A stretch of 64,000 nucleotides of DNA, taken from contig JALSQD010000051.1 in the NCBI GenBank assembly GCA_026985615.1, positions 29,865 through 93,864 on the forward strand, in the 5' to 3' direction. The translations under genes and the position numbers were made by a program. Below are positions 7,712 to 18,964 of this stretch, one piece after another. This stretch comes from Thermaceae bacterium (lineage in GTDB: Bacteria > Deinococcota > Deinococci > Deinococcales > Marinithermaceae). Below the pieces are notes generated by a model. It was given only the letters and a program-made list of their open reading frames with translations. It did not search any database and was not told the DNA's origin. Every line of letters begins with the position of its first letter. Positions within the stretch are counted from its first letter, which is position 1.

Positions 7712-9070
7712 CTACCTGATGATTGCGCTGGCCGCGGTGAAGAGGCCGTATCCCAGCCCCGGCAGCACGCCCAATAGCACCACCAGCACCGTCGCCAGCG
7801 CGATCCCCACCGGCGCCGAGCCGGAGAGGGCCACCGGCTCAGCCTTCTCGGCCTTGCTGAAGAGAGCCGCGCCCAAGAGCCGCAAGTAGTAGTACGCGGC
7901 AATCGCCGCGGCGAAGAGCGCCAGCGCCACGATCAGGTACTGGCCGCCCCGGGCCGCTTCCAGAAAGACCATGTACTTGCCCCAGAAACCCACCAGCGGG
8001 GGCAGCCCCGCGAGCGAGAGCAGGGCCACGGTCCAGCCCAGGCCCAAGAGCGGCGAGCGGCCCCACAACCCCGCGAGCGAACGCAAGGGAACGCCCTCGC
8101 CCTCGTCCAGCTGGGCCAGCACCGCAAAGGCGAGGCCGGTCGAGAGCGCGTAGGCCAGCAGGTAGTAGCCCAGCGCCGGCGCCGGGTTGGGGCCGAAGAG
8201 GGCCACCGCAATGTAACCGGCGTGCGCCACCGAGGAGTAGGCCAGCATCCGCTTGGCCTCACCCTGCACCATCGCCACCAGGTTGCCCCAGAAGACGGTG
8301 AGCAGCACCAGCGCCGCCAGCGCGTAGAAGGCCGGGCCGCCCAGGCCCACCGAGACCACCACCCGCGCGAAGGCGGCGAAGGCGGCCGCCTTGACCGCGG
8401 TGGCCATGAAGAGGGTCACCGGGCTGGGGCTGCCCTGGTAGACGTCAGGCGTCCACCAGTGGAAGGGCACGAGCGCGGCCTTGAAGGCCAGACCCGCCAT
8501 CAGCATCATCACCGCCGCGGCCCAGACCAGGCCCGAGCCCTGGGCGCCCAGCACGAAGCCGCCGGTAGCGCCAAAGTAGAGCGCGATGCCGTAGAGGAAG
8601 AAAGCCGCGGCCACTGCCCCCAGCAGGAAGTACTTGAGGCTGGCCTCGAAGCCGCGCTCGCTGCGGCGGCTCGCCGCCAGCGCGTAGAGCGGGATCGAGA
8701 GAATCTCGAGCCCCACGATCATCACGCCCAGATGCGGCGTCGAGGCCATGACATGCCCGCCCAGCACCGCGAAGGCCACCAGCGGGTAGTACTCGAAGGC
8801 CGGCCAGCCCAGGCGCTTGTGGTAGTCGCAGTCGGCGAGGAGGGCGATCATCGCCCCCACGACCATCACCAGCGTGATCCCCTGGGCAAAGGCGTCGAAG
8901 GTGTACATCCCGCCGTAGGCGACCACGGTTTCGCCCCAGCCGAAGGCCAGGCTCACCAGCGTCGCCGCCATGCCCACCAGGGTGAGCGCCTTAATCGTTC
9001 GCGGCGGGGCGAAGAAGCCGGAGAAGGTCGTCACCAGCGCGGTGAGGAAAAGAATCCAGAGCGTGGTCAC
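7712..9070 (-). CDS. nuoN: NADH-quinone oxidoreductase subunit N (operon 1)
   Basis: 452 residues, about 14 membrane helices. Antiporter-like proton-pumping subunit of complex I, membrane arm. The family core is visible: LEILSIPLYALAAS carries the conserved Glu region, and KAALVPFHWWTPDVYQG the conserved Lys and discontinuous-helix region. It is the last gene of the 14-gene operon and starts with GTG 9070, overlapping the nuoM stop as GTGA, with GGAGGTG upstream. Thermus calls it Nqo14. Confidence 0.95.
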   Translation of the reverse strand: MTTLWILFLTALVTTFSGFFAPPRTIKALTLVGMAATLVSLAFGWGETVVAYGGMYTFDAFAQGITLVMVVGAMIALLADCDYHKRLGWPAFEYYPLVAFAVLGGHVMASTPHLGVMIVGLEILSIPLYALAASRRSERGFEASLKYFLLGAVAAAFFLYGIALYFGATGGFVLGAQGSGLVWAAAVMMLMAGLAFKAALVPFHWWTPDVYQGSPSPVTLFMATAVKAAAFAAFARVVVSVGLGGPAFYALAALVLLTVFWGNLVAMVQGEAKRMLAYSSVAHAGYIAVALFGPNPAPALGYYLLAYALSTGLAFAVLAQLDEGEGVPLRSLAGLWGRSPLLGLGWTVALLSLAGLPPLVGFWGKYMVFLEAARGGQYLIVALALFAAAIAAYYYLRLLGAALFSKAEKAEPVALSGSAPVGIALATVLVVLLGVLPGLGYGLFTAASAIIR

Positions 9071-10485
9071 CGTCCACCTCCCAGTACGGCCGCGAGCGCT
9101 TCAGCCGCGGGCAGGATCGCCGAGGTGAAGAGCTTGGGGTAGACGCCCATGAAGACGATCACGAGTGTGGCCAGCGTCCCCCACTGCCACTCCACCGCGT
9201 CGAGGTCCGCCGCCGGTCGTTCGGGGGCGTTGTGGAAGACCTGCTGGTAGGCGTTGAGCGCGTAGGCCGCGGCCGCGATCACGGCCAGGAAGCCCACGAA
9301 GGTCCAGGACGGGCTGGCCTGCCACGCGCCCAGCAGGTTCATGAACTCGCCCGGGAAGCCGGAGAGGCCGGGCAGCCCCACCATCGCCAGCACCAAGATG
9401 AGCCCGAGCGCGGCAAGCGCGGGCGCCGACTTGGCGAGCCCCGAGGTGGGGCGCAGGTCCATCGTGCCGAAGCGGCGGTAGAGGCCACCGGCGAAGAGGA
9501 AGAGCCCGCCGGTGTAGACCGCCGAGGCCGCGAGCAGGAAGATGGCGCCCACCGCGCCCTCGGGCGTGCCGCTAAAGAGGCCGAGCGCCCCGATACCCAT
9601 GTGCGAGAGCGCACCGTAGGCGAGCAGGCGCTTCCAGTCGGTCTGGGCGTAGGCGATCCAGGCCGCACCCACCGCGGTCAGTGCCGCCAGCGCCAGCAGG
9701 TAGGGCTGGAAGAGGGCGAAGGCCTCAGGAAAGAGCGGCAGCGTCCAGCGGAAGAAGCCGAAGAGGCCCACCTTGTAGAGCGTGCCCATTACGTCGGCCA
9801 GCCCCGAGGGGTGGTTCTCGGCATGAAAGTCGGGCAGCCAGACGTGTAGCGGGAAGAGCGGGGTCTTGACCATGAAGGCGAGCAAGAAGGCCACGAAGGC
9901 CCAAACGCCGACGGAGCCGCCCAGCGGGTGCGCCAGCAGGTCGCCCAGGAGGAAGCTGGGCGCGCCGCCCAGGTAGCGCACCGCCAGGATACCCGCGAGC
10001 ATCAGCAGGCTGCCCACCAGGGTGAAGATCGCGAACTTGATGAGCGCGCGCACGCGCCCCGCACCACCGAAGAGACCCAGCATCAGCAGGCTGGGAATCA
10101 GGGTGGCCTCGAAGAAGACGTAGAAGAGGACCAGGTCCTGCGCCGCCAGCAGGCCGAGCAGCCCCGTTTCCATCATCAGCGCCAGACCCACCATCGCCGG
10201 GGGGACGTCGTGCGCGGCCAGAAGGGCGATGAAGGTCGTCACCACGACCGCGAGCATCAGCACCGCGCCCACGCCGTCCCAGCCAACCGCGTAGTAGACG
10301 CCGGCCTCGGCCAGGAGGGGCGTGTGGAAAGCGTAGTCGGTGCCACCCAGGAACCCGCCAAAGCTGGCGACGCCCAAGAGCAGAGTCAAGAACGACCCCA
10401 CGAGGCCCAAAGCGCGCGCCGAAGAGGGGTTGAGCAGCGCGAGCACGCCGAAGATCAGGGGTAGGAAGATGAGCGCGTGAATCAC
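9067..10485 (-). CDS. nuoM: NADH-quinone oxidoreductase subunit M (operon 1)
   Basis: About 472 residues, multi-spanning antiporter-like subunit (Nqo13 in Thermus). Typical segments are [19 protein letters not shown] with the conserved Glu, and [17 protein letters not shown] with the conserved Lys. I place the start at GTG 10485, which overlaps the nuoL stop as GTGA like its neighbours; the open frame extends 5 codons further. It pumps protons in the middle of the membrane arm. Confidence 0.95.
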   Translation of the reverse strand: MIHALIFLPLIFGVLALLNPSSARALGLVGSFLTLLLGVASFGGFLGGTDYAFHTPLLAEAGVYYAVGWDGVGAVLMLAVVVTTFIALLAAHDVPPAMVGLALMMETGLLGLLAAQDLVLFYVFFEATLIPSLLMLGLFGGAGRVRALIKFAIFTLVGSLLMLAGILAVRYLGGAPSFLLGDLLAHPLGGSVGVWAFVAFLLAFMVKTPLFPLHVWLPDFHAENHPSGLADVMGTLYKVGLFGFFRWTLPLFPEAFALFQPYLLALAALTAVGAAWIAYAQTDWKRLLAYGALSHMGIGALGLFSGTPEGAVGAIFLLAASAVYTGGLFLFAGGLYRRFGTMDLRPTSGLAKSAPALAALGLILVLAMVGLPGLSGFPGEFMNLLGAWQASPSWTFVGFLAVIAAAAYALNAYQQVFHNAPERPAADLDAVEWQWGTLATLVIVFMGVYPKLFTSAILPAAEALAAVLGGGR

Positions 10486-12308
10486 CGGAGCACCCCCCAA
10501 ACGAGCATCGCGACCAGGCCAAAGACCATCAGCGCCCCGTAGGCGCGAACGTAGCCGGTCTGCACCCTGGTCAGCCGCTCACCGAGCCAACCGCTCACCC
10601 CCGCGACGTAGACGTAGAAGGTATCGAGGGCGCCGTCGAGCAGGCTCCAGATGTAGGCCAGCTCCTTGAGCGGCGTCACGATCACCGCGTTGTAGGCCAG
10701 GTCCACGTAGAAGGCGTTTTCCGACCAAGTCTGGAAGGTGAGGTACCACTTCGGCAGCGCCCAGCGGGTGAAGGCCAGGTACCCCAGGTAGAGCCCGGCG
10801 AGCGCCACCACCGCGGAGAGGGTGATGAGCCCCCACTCGAGCCCCAGGCTCATGTGGTGGACCTCCACGTGCGCCAGCGCCGGCGCCAGGTAGGGCTCGA
10901 TCAGGTTCCAGAAGGGCTTGGGCAGCGCCAAGAAGCCCGCGAAGACCGCGCCCAGCGCCAGAATGTCGTTGGGAATGGTCATCACCGGCGGAGCCTCGTG
11001 CGGGTGGGCGTCGCCCTTGTACTCGCCCAGGAAGACGAGCGCGTACCACCGCATGGCGTAGATCGCGGTCAGGAAGGCCACCGAAAGCCCGGCGATGTAG
11101 AAGCCCGTGCCCCCGAAGGGGTAGTTGAGGGTCGCGGTGATGATCGCGTCCTTCGACCAGAAGCCCGCGAGCAGCGGGAAACCGGCGAGCGAGAGCGCAC
11201 CCGCGAGGCCGTGCAGATGGGTGCGGGGCAGGTACTTCTTGAGCCCGCCCATCTTGCGCACGTCCTGCTCGCCCCCGAGGGCGTGGATGACCGAGCCCGA
11301 GGCCAGGAAGAGCAGCGCCTTGTAGAAGGCGTGGGTCATCACATGGAAGAGCGCGATCCAGTACGCGCCCACCCCCACAGCCATGAACATGTAGCCCAGC
11401 TGGCTGATCGTGGAGTAGGCGACGATCTTCTTGATGTCCCACTGCCCCAGGGCGCTGAGCGCGCCGTAGGCGGCGGTAAGGATGCCGATGACGGCGATAA
11501 AGTAGGAGACGTCCTGCAGGTTGACGTAGAGGAAGGAGCTGCGGGCGATCAGGTAGACGCCGGCGGTCACCATCGTCGCCGCGTGGATGAGGGCGCTGAC
11601 CGGCGTCGGGCCCGCCATGGCGTCGGGCAACCACACCATCAGGGGCACCTGGGCGCTCTTGCCCACCGCCCCCACGAAGAGGAGGAAGCCCGCGAGCCCC
11701 AGACTCAGCGGCAGTACGTGGCTGGCCTCGAGCGCCTCACGCAGCTCGGCGATCGAGAGCGTGCCGAAGAGGCTGTAGAGCAGGGCCATGCCCAGCAAGA
11801 AGCCCAGATCGCCGATGCGGTTGACGATGAAGGCCTTGCGGGCGCTGTCGGCGTTCTTCTTTTCGGTGTACCAGAAACCGATCAGCAGGAAGCTCGCCAG
11901 ACCCACGCCTTCCCAGCCGATGAACATCACCGGGTAGCTGCCGGCGAGGACGAGGGTCATCATCATGGCGATGAAGAGGTTGAGGTAAGCGAAGAAGCGG
12001 CTGAACCCCTCGTCGCCGTGCATGTAGCCGATGGCGTAGACGTGGATGAGGAAGCCGATGCCGGTCACCACCAGGCCCATGTAGCTCGAAAGCGGGTCGA
12101 GCACCAGGCTGAAGGGAATCCCCGGCAACCAGTCCTTAATCTCCCAGGCAGCGCCGCCCCCCAAGGAGAGCGCGACCACCAGCAAGAAGCTGGCGCCGGT
12201 CAGCGCCGAGGCGATGATGCCGGGCAGGGGTTCGCGCAGGTGCTTGCCCGCGAGCCCGAGGTAGACGAAGCCGGCGAGCGGGAGCAGAATGATCAAGAGC
12301 AGCAGCAT
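10482..12308 (-). CDS. nuoL: NADH-quinone oxidoreductase subunit L (operon 1)
   Basis: About 608 residues (Nqo12 in Thermus). Distal antiporter-like subunit with a long C-terminal lateral-helix region. Core motifs are [20 protein letters not shown] (conserved Glu) and [20 protein letters not shown] with [13 protein letters not shown] (conserved Lys and His). ATG 12308 has AGGGGGTG at good spacing; GTG 12314 is an in-frame alternative. It follows nuoK directly. Confidence 0.95.
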   Translation of the reverse strand: MLLLLIILLPLAGFVYLGLAGKHLREPLPGIIASALTGASFLLVVALSLGGGAAWEIKDWLPGIPFSLVLDPLSSYMGLVVTGIGFLIHVYAIGYMHGDEGFSRFFAYLNLFIAMMMTLVLAGSYPVMFIGWEGVGLASFLLIGFWYTEKKNADSARKAFIVNRIGDLGFLLGMALLYSLFGTLSIAELREALEASHVLPLSLGLAGFLLFVGAVGKSAQVPLMVWLPDAMAGPTPVSALIHAATMVTAGVYLIARSSFLYVNLQDVSYFIAVIGILTAAYGALSALGQWDIKKIVAYSTISQLGYMFMAVGVGAYWIALFHVMTHAFYKALLFLASGSVIHALGGEQDVRKMGGLKKYLPRTHLHGLAGALSLAGFPLLAGFWSKDAIITATLNYPFGGTGFYIAGLSVAFLTAIYAMRWYALVFLGEYKGDAHPHEAPPVMTIPNDILALGAVFAGFLALPKPFWNLIEPYLAPALAHVEVHHMSLGLEWGLITLSAVVALAGLYLGYLAFTRWALPKWYLTFQTWSENAFYVDLAYNAVIVTPLKELAYIWSLLDGALDTFYVYVAGVSGWLGERLTRVQTGYVRAYGALMVFGLVAMLVWGVLR

Positions 12309-12310
12309 GT

Positions 12311-12604
12311 TCACCCCCTAAGCTCCGCGAGGTCGTCCACCGAGGTGGAGCTGCGCGCGCGGAAGACCGCGACGATGATCCCGAGCCCCACGGCCACCTC
12401 GGCGGCGGCCAGAGCGATGACCACCAGCGCCATCGCCTGGCCCTCGAGGTTACCCGAACCCCGGGCGAAGGCGACCAGCGCCAGGTTGGCCGCGTTGAGC
12501 ATGAGCTCGATGGACATGAAGATGAGGATCGCCGTCCTGCGCGAAAGCACGCCGTAGAGGCCGATCGCGAACAGGAGGGCGGAGAGCAGCAGGTAGTAAC
12601 TCAC
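12311..12604 (-). CDS. nuoK: NADH-quinone oxidoreductase subunit K (operon 1)
   Basis: 97 residues, three membrane helices (Nqo11). Both buried acidic residues of the family are present, in [17 protein letters not shown] and [18 protein letters not shown]. These Glu residues form part of the central charge line of complex I. Starts at GTG 12604 overlapping the nuoJ stop. Confidence 0.95.
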   Translation of the reverse strand: MSYYLLLSALLFAIGLYGVLSRRTAILIFMSIELMLNAANLALVAFARGSGNLEGQAMALVVIALAAAEVAVGLGIIVAVFRARSSTSVDDLAELRG

Positions 12605-13158
12605 TTGCCCACCTCCTCCAGCTCACGGTCGCGCTCGGACACCTGCGGCTTGACGCGCGCCTTGCGCGTCTGGGGCTGCACCAGCACCACGGCCGACACG
12701 GTGGCCACGAACAGCAGCACCGCGATGAGCAGGACGATATATAGCCAGAGACCGTAGAGCAGCTTACCGAGCGGCCCAGGCAGGCCCCCGGCGAGCTTGA
12801 CGTCGGCCAGCGGGTTCACCGGCCCCACGCCCGAGAAGGCGTAGGCCAGGGCCAGGAAGAAGACCGCCGCCAACGCCGCGCCCACCGGACGCATCCAGCG
12901 CAGCCGGTCCACGCCCACGTCGGCCTTGGCGTCGTAGAGCAGCATGATCACGAAGAGAAAGAGCACCATGACGGCGCCGGCGTAGACGATGATCTGGATC
13001 CAGCCAAGGAACTGCGCCTCAAGCGCAAAGTAGACCATCGCCAGCACCAGGAAGTTGCCCACGAGCGCCAGGCCGGCGTGCACCGCGTTCTTCAGGGTGA
13101 CCGCCGCGAGCGCGCTGGCCACCAGCAGCACCCCGGCGATGAGATCGAACGCACTCAC
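12601..13158 (-). CDS. nuoJ: NADH-quinone oxidoreductase subunit J (operon 1)
   Basis: 185 residues, five helices (Nqo10). The conserved third helix is intact: [20 protein letters not shown], including the Tyr and Gly of the VYAGAV motif that forms a pi-bulge in solved structures. A charged C-terminal tail follows the last helix. GTG 13158 overlaps the nuoI stop as GTGA. Confidence 0.95.
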   Translation of the reverse strand: MSAFDLIAGVLLVASALAAVTLKNAVHAGLALVGNFLVLAMVYFALEAQFLGWIQIIVYAGAVMVLFLFVIMLLYDAKADVGVDRLRWMRPVGAALAAVFFLALAYAFSGVGPVNPLADVKLAGGLPGPLGKLLYGLWLYIVLLIAVLLFVATVSAVVLVQPQTRKARVKPQVSERDRELEEVGK

Positions 13159-13685
13159 TCGTACTTCACCCCCTCCAGCTCGGGCCGCACGTACGGCACC
13201 TCGAAGCCGAGCTTCACCTTCTTGCCGGTGCGGGCGGCCTCGCGGCGCTGCGGCTTGGAACCGACCGTGTCCACCAGCAGGTCCTCCTTGGTGTAGACGA
13301 AGTCGGAGTAGACGTAGTCGGCCAGCTCGAACTCGTTGCCGAGCACGATCGCCCCTGTCGGGCAGGCCTCTTCACAGAGGCCGCAGAAGATGCAGCGCAG
13401 CATGTTGATCTCGTAGACCTTGGCGTAGCGCTCACCCGCCGAGACCGGGTTTTCCGGATCGTTCTCGGCCGGCTCGACGTAGATGGCGTAGGCCGGACAG
13501 GCCGCCGCGCAGAGGCTGCAACCGATGCACTTCTCCAGGCCGTCCGGGTGCCGGGTGAGCACGTGGCGGCCATGGAAGCGCGGCTTGATGGGGACCGGCG
13601 CGCTGGGATAGGGGATCGTCACCGGCTTGGAGAACAGGTGTTTGAGGGTGATCCCCATCGCCTTGGCAAGGGCGAACACGCTCAT
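13155..13685 (-). CDS. nuoI: NADH-quinone oxidoreductase subunit I (operon 1), two [4Fe-4S] clusters
   Basis: 176 residues (Nqo9). Two ferredoxin motifs, [12 protein letters not shown] and [12 protein letters not shown], bind clusters N6a and N6b that carry electrons toward NuoB. ATG 13685 overlaps the nuoH stop as ATGA; the open frame extends far upstream but that part lies inside nuoH in another frame and is not coding. The C-terminal extension after the second motif is similar in style to Thermus Nqo9. Confidence 0.95.
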   Translation of the reverse strand: MSVFALAKAMGITLKHLFSKPVTIPYPSAPVPIKPRFHGRHVLTRHPDGLEKCIGCSLCAAACPAYAIYVEPAENDPENPVSAGERYAKVYEINMLRCIFCGLCEEACPTGAIVLGNEFELADYVYSDFVYTKEDLLVDTVGSKPQRREAARTGKKVKLGFEVPYVRPELEGVKYE

Positions 13686-14674
13686 ACGGCACCTCCTTTG
13701 CTGGCCACCCAGTAGGCGGTAGCCAGGAACCAGGCCAGCGCCACCGGGAAGAGCACCCCCCAGGCAAAGCGGATCATCACGTCGTACCGGGTGCGGAACC
13801 AGCTGGCCCAGATCCACATCACCAGGAAGACGAAGACCGCCCACTTGATGAAGAGCCAGAGGATGGGAATGTCGGGCAGGCCGAAGGGGGCGTGCCAGCC
13901 GCCCAGGAAGAGGGTGGGGATGAGGGCGGCGGCGGTGATCCAGTGGAGCAACTCGGCCATGTAGAAGGCCACGAACTTCATGCTGTTGTACTCGGTGGAG
14001 AAGCCGCCCACCAGCTCCTGCTCTGCCTCGACGAAGTCGAAGGGCGTGCGTCCCATCTCGGCCAGGGCGGCGATGAGGTAGACCACGAAGGCCGGGAACT
14101 GCCAGAGGATGAGCCAGCCGTGCTCGCCCTGCCACTCGACGATGTCGCGCAGGCTCAGCGAGCCCACGAGCAGCACTGGCCCCAGCAGGGCAATGCCGAG
14201 GGCGAGCTCGTAACCCACCAGCCCCGCGGCGCTGCGCAGGCCGCCCAGGAGGCTGTACTTCGAACCCGAAGCCCAGCCCGAGAGGAAGATGCCGTAGACG
14301 GCCAGCTCGGCCACCGCGAAGATGTAGAGCACGCCGAGGTTGAGGTCGGCCACCCAGGGGTCGAGCCCGAAGAGGCTGCCCTCGGGACCCAGCGGGATCA
14401 CCGCGAAGGCGGCGAGCGCGAAGGTGAAGGAGATTACCGGGGCCAGCCAGTAGACGAACTTGTCGGCCTTGGAAACGGAGATGTCCTCCTTGAAGATCGC
14501 CTTCACCGCGTCGGCGATGGGCTGGAGGAGGCCCAGCGGACCCACCCGGTTGGGGCCGAGGCGGATCTGGAAGCGGGCCAGCACCCGCCGCATCGCCCAG
14601 GTCAGGTAGGCGAAGGCGAAGAGGAGCATCAGGATGAGCACCAAGCCCTTGAGGGCCGTGATCAGGTAGGTCAC
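13682..14674 (-). CDS. nuoH: NADH-quinone oxidoreductase subunit H (operon 1)
   Basis: 330 residues, about eight helices (Nqo8). Joins the membrane arm to the quinone cavity. Signature loops are present, including [17 protein letters not shown] near the N-terminus and [20 protein letters not shown] with the acidic residues of the E-channel. Starts at GTG 14674 overlapping the nuoG stop. Confidence 0.95.
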   Translation of the reverse strand: MTYLITALKGLVLILMLLFAFAYLTWAMRRVLARFQIRLGPNRVGPLGLLQPIADAVKAIFKEDISVSKADKFVYWLAPVISFTFALAAFAVIPLGPEGSLFGLDPWVADLNLGVLYIFAVAELAVYGIFLSGWASGSKYSLLGGLRSAAGLVGYELALGIALLGPVLLVGSLSLRDIVEWQGEHGWLILWQFPAFVVYLIAALAEMGRTPFDFVEAEQELVGGFSTEYNSMKFVAFYMAELLHWITAAALIPTLFLGGWHAPFGLPDIPILWLFIKWAVFVFLVMWIWASWFRTRYDVMIRFAWGVLFPVALAWFLATAYWVASKGGAV

Positions 14675-17061
14675 GAAGCCTCACCTCCCCTCGGAACGAG
14701 GGCCTTGAAGGGCATTCGGCCCGCCGGCACCCCCGCGGGGAGGTAGAACCAGCCCTTGGGCAGCGCCGCGTCGAAGACGACCCGGACGCGCTGGGGCCCT
14801 TCGGGGGTCTCGACCTCGAGCGTCGCCCCCTCGTCGAGCCCTTCGGCCAGGGCCGTCTCCGGATGGGTGGCCAGCTCGAGCACCCCCAGGGCGCGCTGTA
14901 CCGTGGGCCCGCGGCGGTGCCGCGCCTTCCACATGCTGGGCCGCAGGTAGAGGTTGCCTTCCATGGGCATCGGCCGCGGCGCGTGGCTCACGCGCGGACG
15001 CCAGAGCGTGCCGTAGGCGTCGAGCCGGTTGAGGTCGATCTTGTAGCGCTCGGCGAAACGCTGCTGCGCCTGCCGCACGAAGCGGATCGCGGGGTTGAGC
15101 CCCAGGGCGGTGCCGAAGAGGTGCAGCGCCTGCACCAGACCCTCGGCCTCACCCGCCTCCACGTGCGCGGGCTGGAGCGCCAGCAGCCGGTTTTCGGCGC
15201 TCAGGAAGGTACCCCGCTTCTCGTAGGCGGTCTTCGCCGGCAGCACCACGTCGGCGTAGCGGGCCACCATCGGGCTCAGGTGGGTGGCGTGGAAGACGCG
15301 GAACTCGGTACCCTCCAGAATCTTCATCGGGGCGCTCTCCGCAGCGATGAAGACCGCGCGCGGCCCTTTGCGGTCGCCCGTGGGCCATACGCCCATCGCC
15401 TCCAGCCCGCGGGCGTTGGCCGCCGGCGTCATCACCAGCACGCCCGCGCCCTGCGACTTGGCCAGCCTTTCGGCCAGCTGCGCCGCCTGCACGTCGCCGA
15501 GCACCTCGGCGCCGATGAGGAATACGCGCTTCTCGGCCTTCTGCCAGCGCTCGGCCGCCCGCTTGATGGCGACGGGGTCCACGCCCGGGACCTCGGTGGG
15601 CTCGCGCCCCGCCAGCGCCGCTTCGAAGGCGGCGAAGAAGGCGGCCGCGTGCCCGGGCTCGAAGACCCCGCTGGCCTCGGCCCACTCCATCACGCGGGTG
15701 GTGTGCGGAGCGAAGGCGCCCAGCAGGCTCCGGTCGGGCGGGGTGTGCTCGCGGATCGAGAGGTCGGCGATGGGGGTGCCGTGGTTCAGGCGCGGCGGCA
15801 TCTTGACGCCGCGCAAGCGCTTGTGGATCCAGACGTGGGCGATCGGCAGCTCCTCGGTGGGGTCGCCCACGGCCAGGATGTAGTCGGCCTCCAGCAGGTC
15901 GGCGAAGGTTGCCGCCGGGTAGTTCGAGGCCGGCACCCCGGTGCGCCCCTCGAAGTCGAGGAAGTCGCTGCCTAGGACCTTGGAAAGCTCGGCCGCTGCC
16001 ATACCCTCCTCGATCGTGGCGTCGCCGGGAAGCACGATGCCCACGCGCTTCTTGTCCACGCCCTCGAGCCCCTGACGCATCGCCGCCAGCGCTTCTTCCC
16101 AGGTCGCGGGCTCGAGCGAACCGCCCTTGCGCACCATGGGCTGGGTGAGGCGGTCCTCGTTCACCCACTCGTGGCCGAAGCGGGCCGCGTCGGAGATCCA
16201 TAGGTCGTTGACCTCGGGGTTCTCGCGCGTGCGGATGCGCTCGAGGCGACCGCTGCGGGCGTCGATCCAGATGTTCTGGCCGCTGGCGTCCGAGGGGTCG
16301 ACGCTGGCCGTCTGCTCGAACTCCCAGTTGCGCCCGCGGAAGCGCGCCACCCGGTCGAGCAGCGCACCCACCGGACAGATGTCGGTGATGTTGCCCGAGA
16401 AGCCCGAGGGCAAGCCCTCGTCGGCGGTGCCGATGAAGGTGTGCACCCCGCGCTCGATGAAGTCGAGCACTTGATCCCCGGGAATCTCCTCGAAGTAGCG
16501 CACGCAGCGCTTGCAGTGAATGCAGCGCTCGCGGTCGAGGATGATGAACTCGCTAAGCGGGTGGTGCTTGTCGACGTGGCGCTTGGTGAAGGCGTAGCGG
16601 GTGTAGACCGGCTCGCCGTCGGGGCGGGTGTAGAACTTGCGGTCAAGCCCGTACTCATAGGCGCGGTCCTGCAGGTCGCAGGCCCCGCCCTTGTCGCAGG
16701 TGGGGCAGTCGAGCGGGTGGTTGGCGAGCGTCAGCTCCACCATCCCCGACTGGGCGTGCCGCACCTCGTCGGAGAGCGTGTCGATCACCATCCCGTCGCT
16801 CACGGCCAGCGTGCAGCTCGCCATAAGCTTGGGGAACCAGAAGATCTTGACCTCCCCCGACTCGTCGGTGATCCACTCGCCGTCCGGCCCCTTGCGCGGC
16901 GCACCGGCCTTGACCAAACACATCCGGCAGGAACCGGTGGGGCTCAGGTGGCGCTCGGCGCAGAAGAGGGGCACGTCGTAGCCGGCGTGGAAGATCGCGT
17001 CCATCGCTGAGGTGCCGGGGGGAACCTCGACGACGCGGTCGTTGACCTTGACTTTCGGCAT
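14671..17061 (-). CDS. nuoG: NADH-quinone oxidoreductase subunit G (operon 1), lacks cluster N7 ligands
   Basis: About 796 residues (Nqo3). Ligands for N1b ([2Fe-2S], C34, C45, C48, C83), N5 (H115, C119, C122, C128) and N4 (C180, C183, C186, C229) are all present, followed by a molybdopterin-oxidoreductase-like domain. The off-path cluster N7, whose four Cys occur as CALCPVGC plus a later Cys in Thermus, has no Cys here: the region reads [12 protein letters not shown] and WISDAARF. N7 is not on the main electron path, so activity should remain. ATG 17061 has a GAGGTGAGG site; GTG 17073 is an alternative. Confidence 0.95.
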   Translation of the reverse strand: MPKVKVNDRVVEVPPGTSAMDAIFHAGYDVPLFCAERHLSPTGSCRMCLVKAGAPRKGPDGEWITDESGEVKIFWFPKLMASCTLAVSDGMVIDTLSDEVRHAQSGMVELTLANHPLDCPTCDKGGACDLQDRAYEYGLDRKFYTRPDGEPVYTRYAFTKRHVDKHHPLSEFIILDRERCIHCKRCVRYFEEIPGDQVLDFIERGVHTFIGTADEGLPSGFSGNITDICPVGALLDRVARFRGRNWEFEQTASVDPSDASGQNIWIDARSGRLERIRTRENPEVNDLWISDAARFGHEWVNEDRLTQPMVRKGGSLEPATWEEALAAMRQGLEGVDKKRVGIVLPGDATIEEGMAAAELSKVLGSDFLDFEGRTGVPASNYPAATFADLLEADYILAVGDPTEELPIAHVWIHKRLRGVKMPPRLNHGTPIADLSIREHTPPDRSLLGAFAPHTTRVMEWAEASGVFEPGHAAAFFAAFEAALAGREPTEVPGVDPVAIKRAAERWQKAEKRVFLIGAEVLGDVQAAQLAERLAKSQGAGVLVMTPAANARGLEAMGVWPTGDRKGPRAVFIAAESAPMKILEGTEFRVFHATHLSPMVARYADVVLPAKTAYEKRGTFLSAENRLLALQPAHVEAGEAEGLVQALHLFGTALGLNPAIRFVRQAQQRFAERYKIDLNRLDAYGTLWRPRVSHAPRPMPMEGNLYLRPSMWKARHRRGPTVQRALGVLELATHPETALAEGLDEGATLEVETPEGPQRVRVVFDAALPKGWFYLPAGVPAGRMPFKALVPRGGEAS

Positions 17062-17063
17062 CC

Positions 17064-18383
17064 TCACCTCCACCTCGGCCCGGACTTCACGGCGCAGGTG
17101 CCGTGCTCGATGTGATGCAGGAACTCGTCACGGAAGTGCCGCAGCGCGCCGCGAATGGGCCAGACGGCGGCGTCTGCCAGCGGACAGAAGCTGCGGCCCT
17201 CGATCTGGTCGAGCAGGTCCTCCATCGTCTTCAGGTCTTCGTGGGTCGCCTGACCGCGCTCGAACTTCTCGAAGAGCTGTGGCAACCAGCCGGAGACCCC
17301 TTCGCGGCAGGGCGTGCACTTACCGCAAGACTCGTGCCCGTAGAAGCGGATCAGGTTCCACACCGAGTCCACGATGCAGACCGACTCGGGGATGAGCACC
17401 ACCCCGCCGGTGCCCAGCGCCGATTTGGCCGCCACCAGCGACTCGTAGTCCATCGGCAGGTCCAGGTACTCGTCGGTGAACGGCAGCATCGGCGTCGAGG
17501 AGCCGCCGGGGATGAAGGCCTTGATCGGCTCGGTGGGTCCGCCGGCCCAGTCGTAGATGAGCTCGCGGAAGGTGGTGCCCATGGGCAGCTCGTAGACGCC
17601 GGGGCGCTTGGCCGGCCCGGAGACCTGGAAGAGCTTCATGCCCTTCGAGCGCTCGGTGCCCATCTGAGCGAACCAGTCGGCACCGCGCTGCACGATGTGG
17701 ACCACGCTCGCCAGCGACTCGACGTTGTTGATCGTCGTCGGCTTGCCGTAAAGGCCCGACTGCGCTGGGAAGGGCGGCTTCATCCGCGGGTTGGCGCGCA
17801 GGCCCTCGAGCGAGTTCATCAGCGCGGTCTCCTCGCCGCAGATGTAGGCGCCCGCGCCGCGGTGCACGTAGAGGTCGAAGTCGAACCCGGAGCCGAAGAG
17901 GTTCTTGCCCAGGTAACCGCGCTCATAGGCCTCGCCAATGGCCCCGACCAGCCGGTCGTAGGCCTTGCGGTACTCGCCACGAATGTAGATGTAGCCCTTG
18001 GTGGCGCGGATGGCAAACCCGCCGATGATCATGCCTTCGATCAGCTGGTGCGGGTCGTCCTCCATCAGGTAGCGGTCCTTGAAGGAGGCCGGCTCCGACT
18101 CGTCGGCGTTGCAGATCAGGTAGTGCTGCTGCCCGTCGTTGGGCATGAAACTCCACTTCACGCCCGTGGGAAAGCCGGCGCCGCCGCGCCCGCGTAGGCC
18201 GCTCTTCTTGACCTCCTCCACCACCTCCTCCGGCTGTTTGCCGGTGAGCACCGCGCGGGCCGTTTCGTAGCCCCCGTGGCTCAGGTAGTAGTCGAGGGTC
18301 CAGCTGTTCGGCTTGCCCACGTGGGCGTAGAGGGTGGGGCTGAAACGCGGGTCGTGACCGCTGGTGATCGGCCCTTCGCTCAC
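17064..18383 (-). CDS. nuoF: NADH-quinone oxidoreductase subunit F (operon 1), FMN and NADH site
   Basis: 439 residues (Nqo1). Binds NADH, FMN and cluster N3. The glycine-rich nucleotide loop [15 protein letters not shown] and the cluster motif [12 protein letters not shown] are both intact, and [13 protein letters not shown] of the FMN region is visible. This is the electron entry point of the 14-subunit enzyme and has no counterpart in operon 2. GTG 18383 overlaps the nuoE stop as GTGA. Confidence 0.96.
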   Translation of the reverse strand: MSEGPITSGHDPRFSPTLYAHVGKPNSWTLDYYLSHGGYETARAVLTGKQPEEVVEEVKKSGLRGRGGAGFPTGVKWSFMPNDGQQHYLICNADESEPASFKDRYLMEDDPHQLIEGMIIGGFAIRATKGYIYIRGEYRKAYDRLVGAIGEAYERGYLGKNLFGSGFDFDLYVHRGAGAYICGEETALMNSLEGLRANPRMKPPFPAQSGLYGKPTTINNVESLASVVHIVQRGADWFAQMGTERSKGMKLFQVSGPAKRPGVYELPMGTTFRELIYDWAGGPTEPIKAFIPGGSSTPMLPFTDEYLDLPMDYESLVAAKSALGTGGVVLIPESVCIVDSVWNLIRFYGHESCGKCTPCREGVSGWLPQLFEKFERGQATHEDLKTMEDLLDQIEGRSFCPLADAAVWPIRGALRHFRDEFLHHIEHGTCAVKSGPRWR

Positions 18384-18952
18384 GACGCACCCCCTTCCCC
18401 CTCGAGCTCGATCGTGGCCTTACCCATCTTTTCCTCGTCGGGCAGCGTCCGGCGCACCTCTTCGAGCGGCTTGTCCTGCTCGAGCCCCTCGAGCAAGGCC
18501 TCGAGCCGCGCCTTGGTCACCCGCTCGACGTAAGGCTCGTCGTTGATCTGAATCACCGGGCCGGTATGGCAGCTGCCCAGGCACTCCACCGCCTGGAGGC
18601 TGAAGCGGCCGTCCTCGGTCACCTCGCCCGGCAGGATGCCCAGCCGCTCGGTGAGGGTGTGCCACAGCTCGTCCGAGCCCGCCAGCTTGCAGCTGAGCGT
18701 CCGGCAGACCTGGATGTGGTACTTGCCGGTCGGCAGGCCCTGGTAGTAGCTATAAAAGCTCATCACCCCGGCCACCTCGGTGGCGGTGGTGCCCACCAGC
18801 TCGGCGATCTCCTTCATGCGCTCGAAGTCCACGTAGCCCTCGTCCTGCTGCACCCGCCGCAGGAGGGGCATGAGCGCGCTGCGGCGACGGTCCGCGGGGT
18901 ACTGCGCGAAGACCTCCGCCAGCCATTCCTGCTTGTCGTCAAAGAAGCCCAT
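18380..18952 (-). CDS. nuoE: NADH-quinone oxidoreductase subunit E (operon 1)
   Basis: 190 residues, thioredoxin-like fold (Nqo2). The four Cys of cluster N1a are seen in [12 protein letters not shown] and [12 protein letters not shown]. Works with NuoF as the NADH dehydrogenase module. The last 35 residues are rich in Glu and Lys. ATG 18952 follows nuoD by 12 nt. Confidence 0.95.
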   Translation of the reverse strand: MGFFDDKQEWLAEVFAQYPADRRRSALMPLLRRVQQDEGYVDFERMKEIAELVGTTATEVAGVMSFYSYYQGLPTGKYHIQVCRTLSCKLAGSDELWHTLTERLGILPGEVTEDGRFSLQAVECLGSCHTGPVIQINDEPYVERVTKARLEALLEGLEQDKPLEEVRRTLPDEEKMGKATIELEGEGGAS

Positions 18953-18964
18953 GCATCACCTCCG

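Noticed and set aside
10854..12557. 567-codon plus-strand frame opposite nuoL and nuoK
   Set aside because: His/Glu/Arg-rich translation typical of the antisense of GC-rich membrane genes. The same applies to long frames at 3697-5043, 8222-9142, 47630-49045 and 49144-51051.
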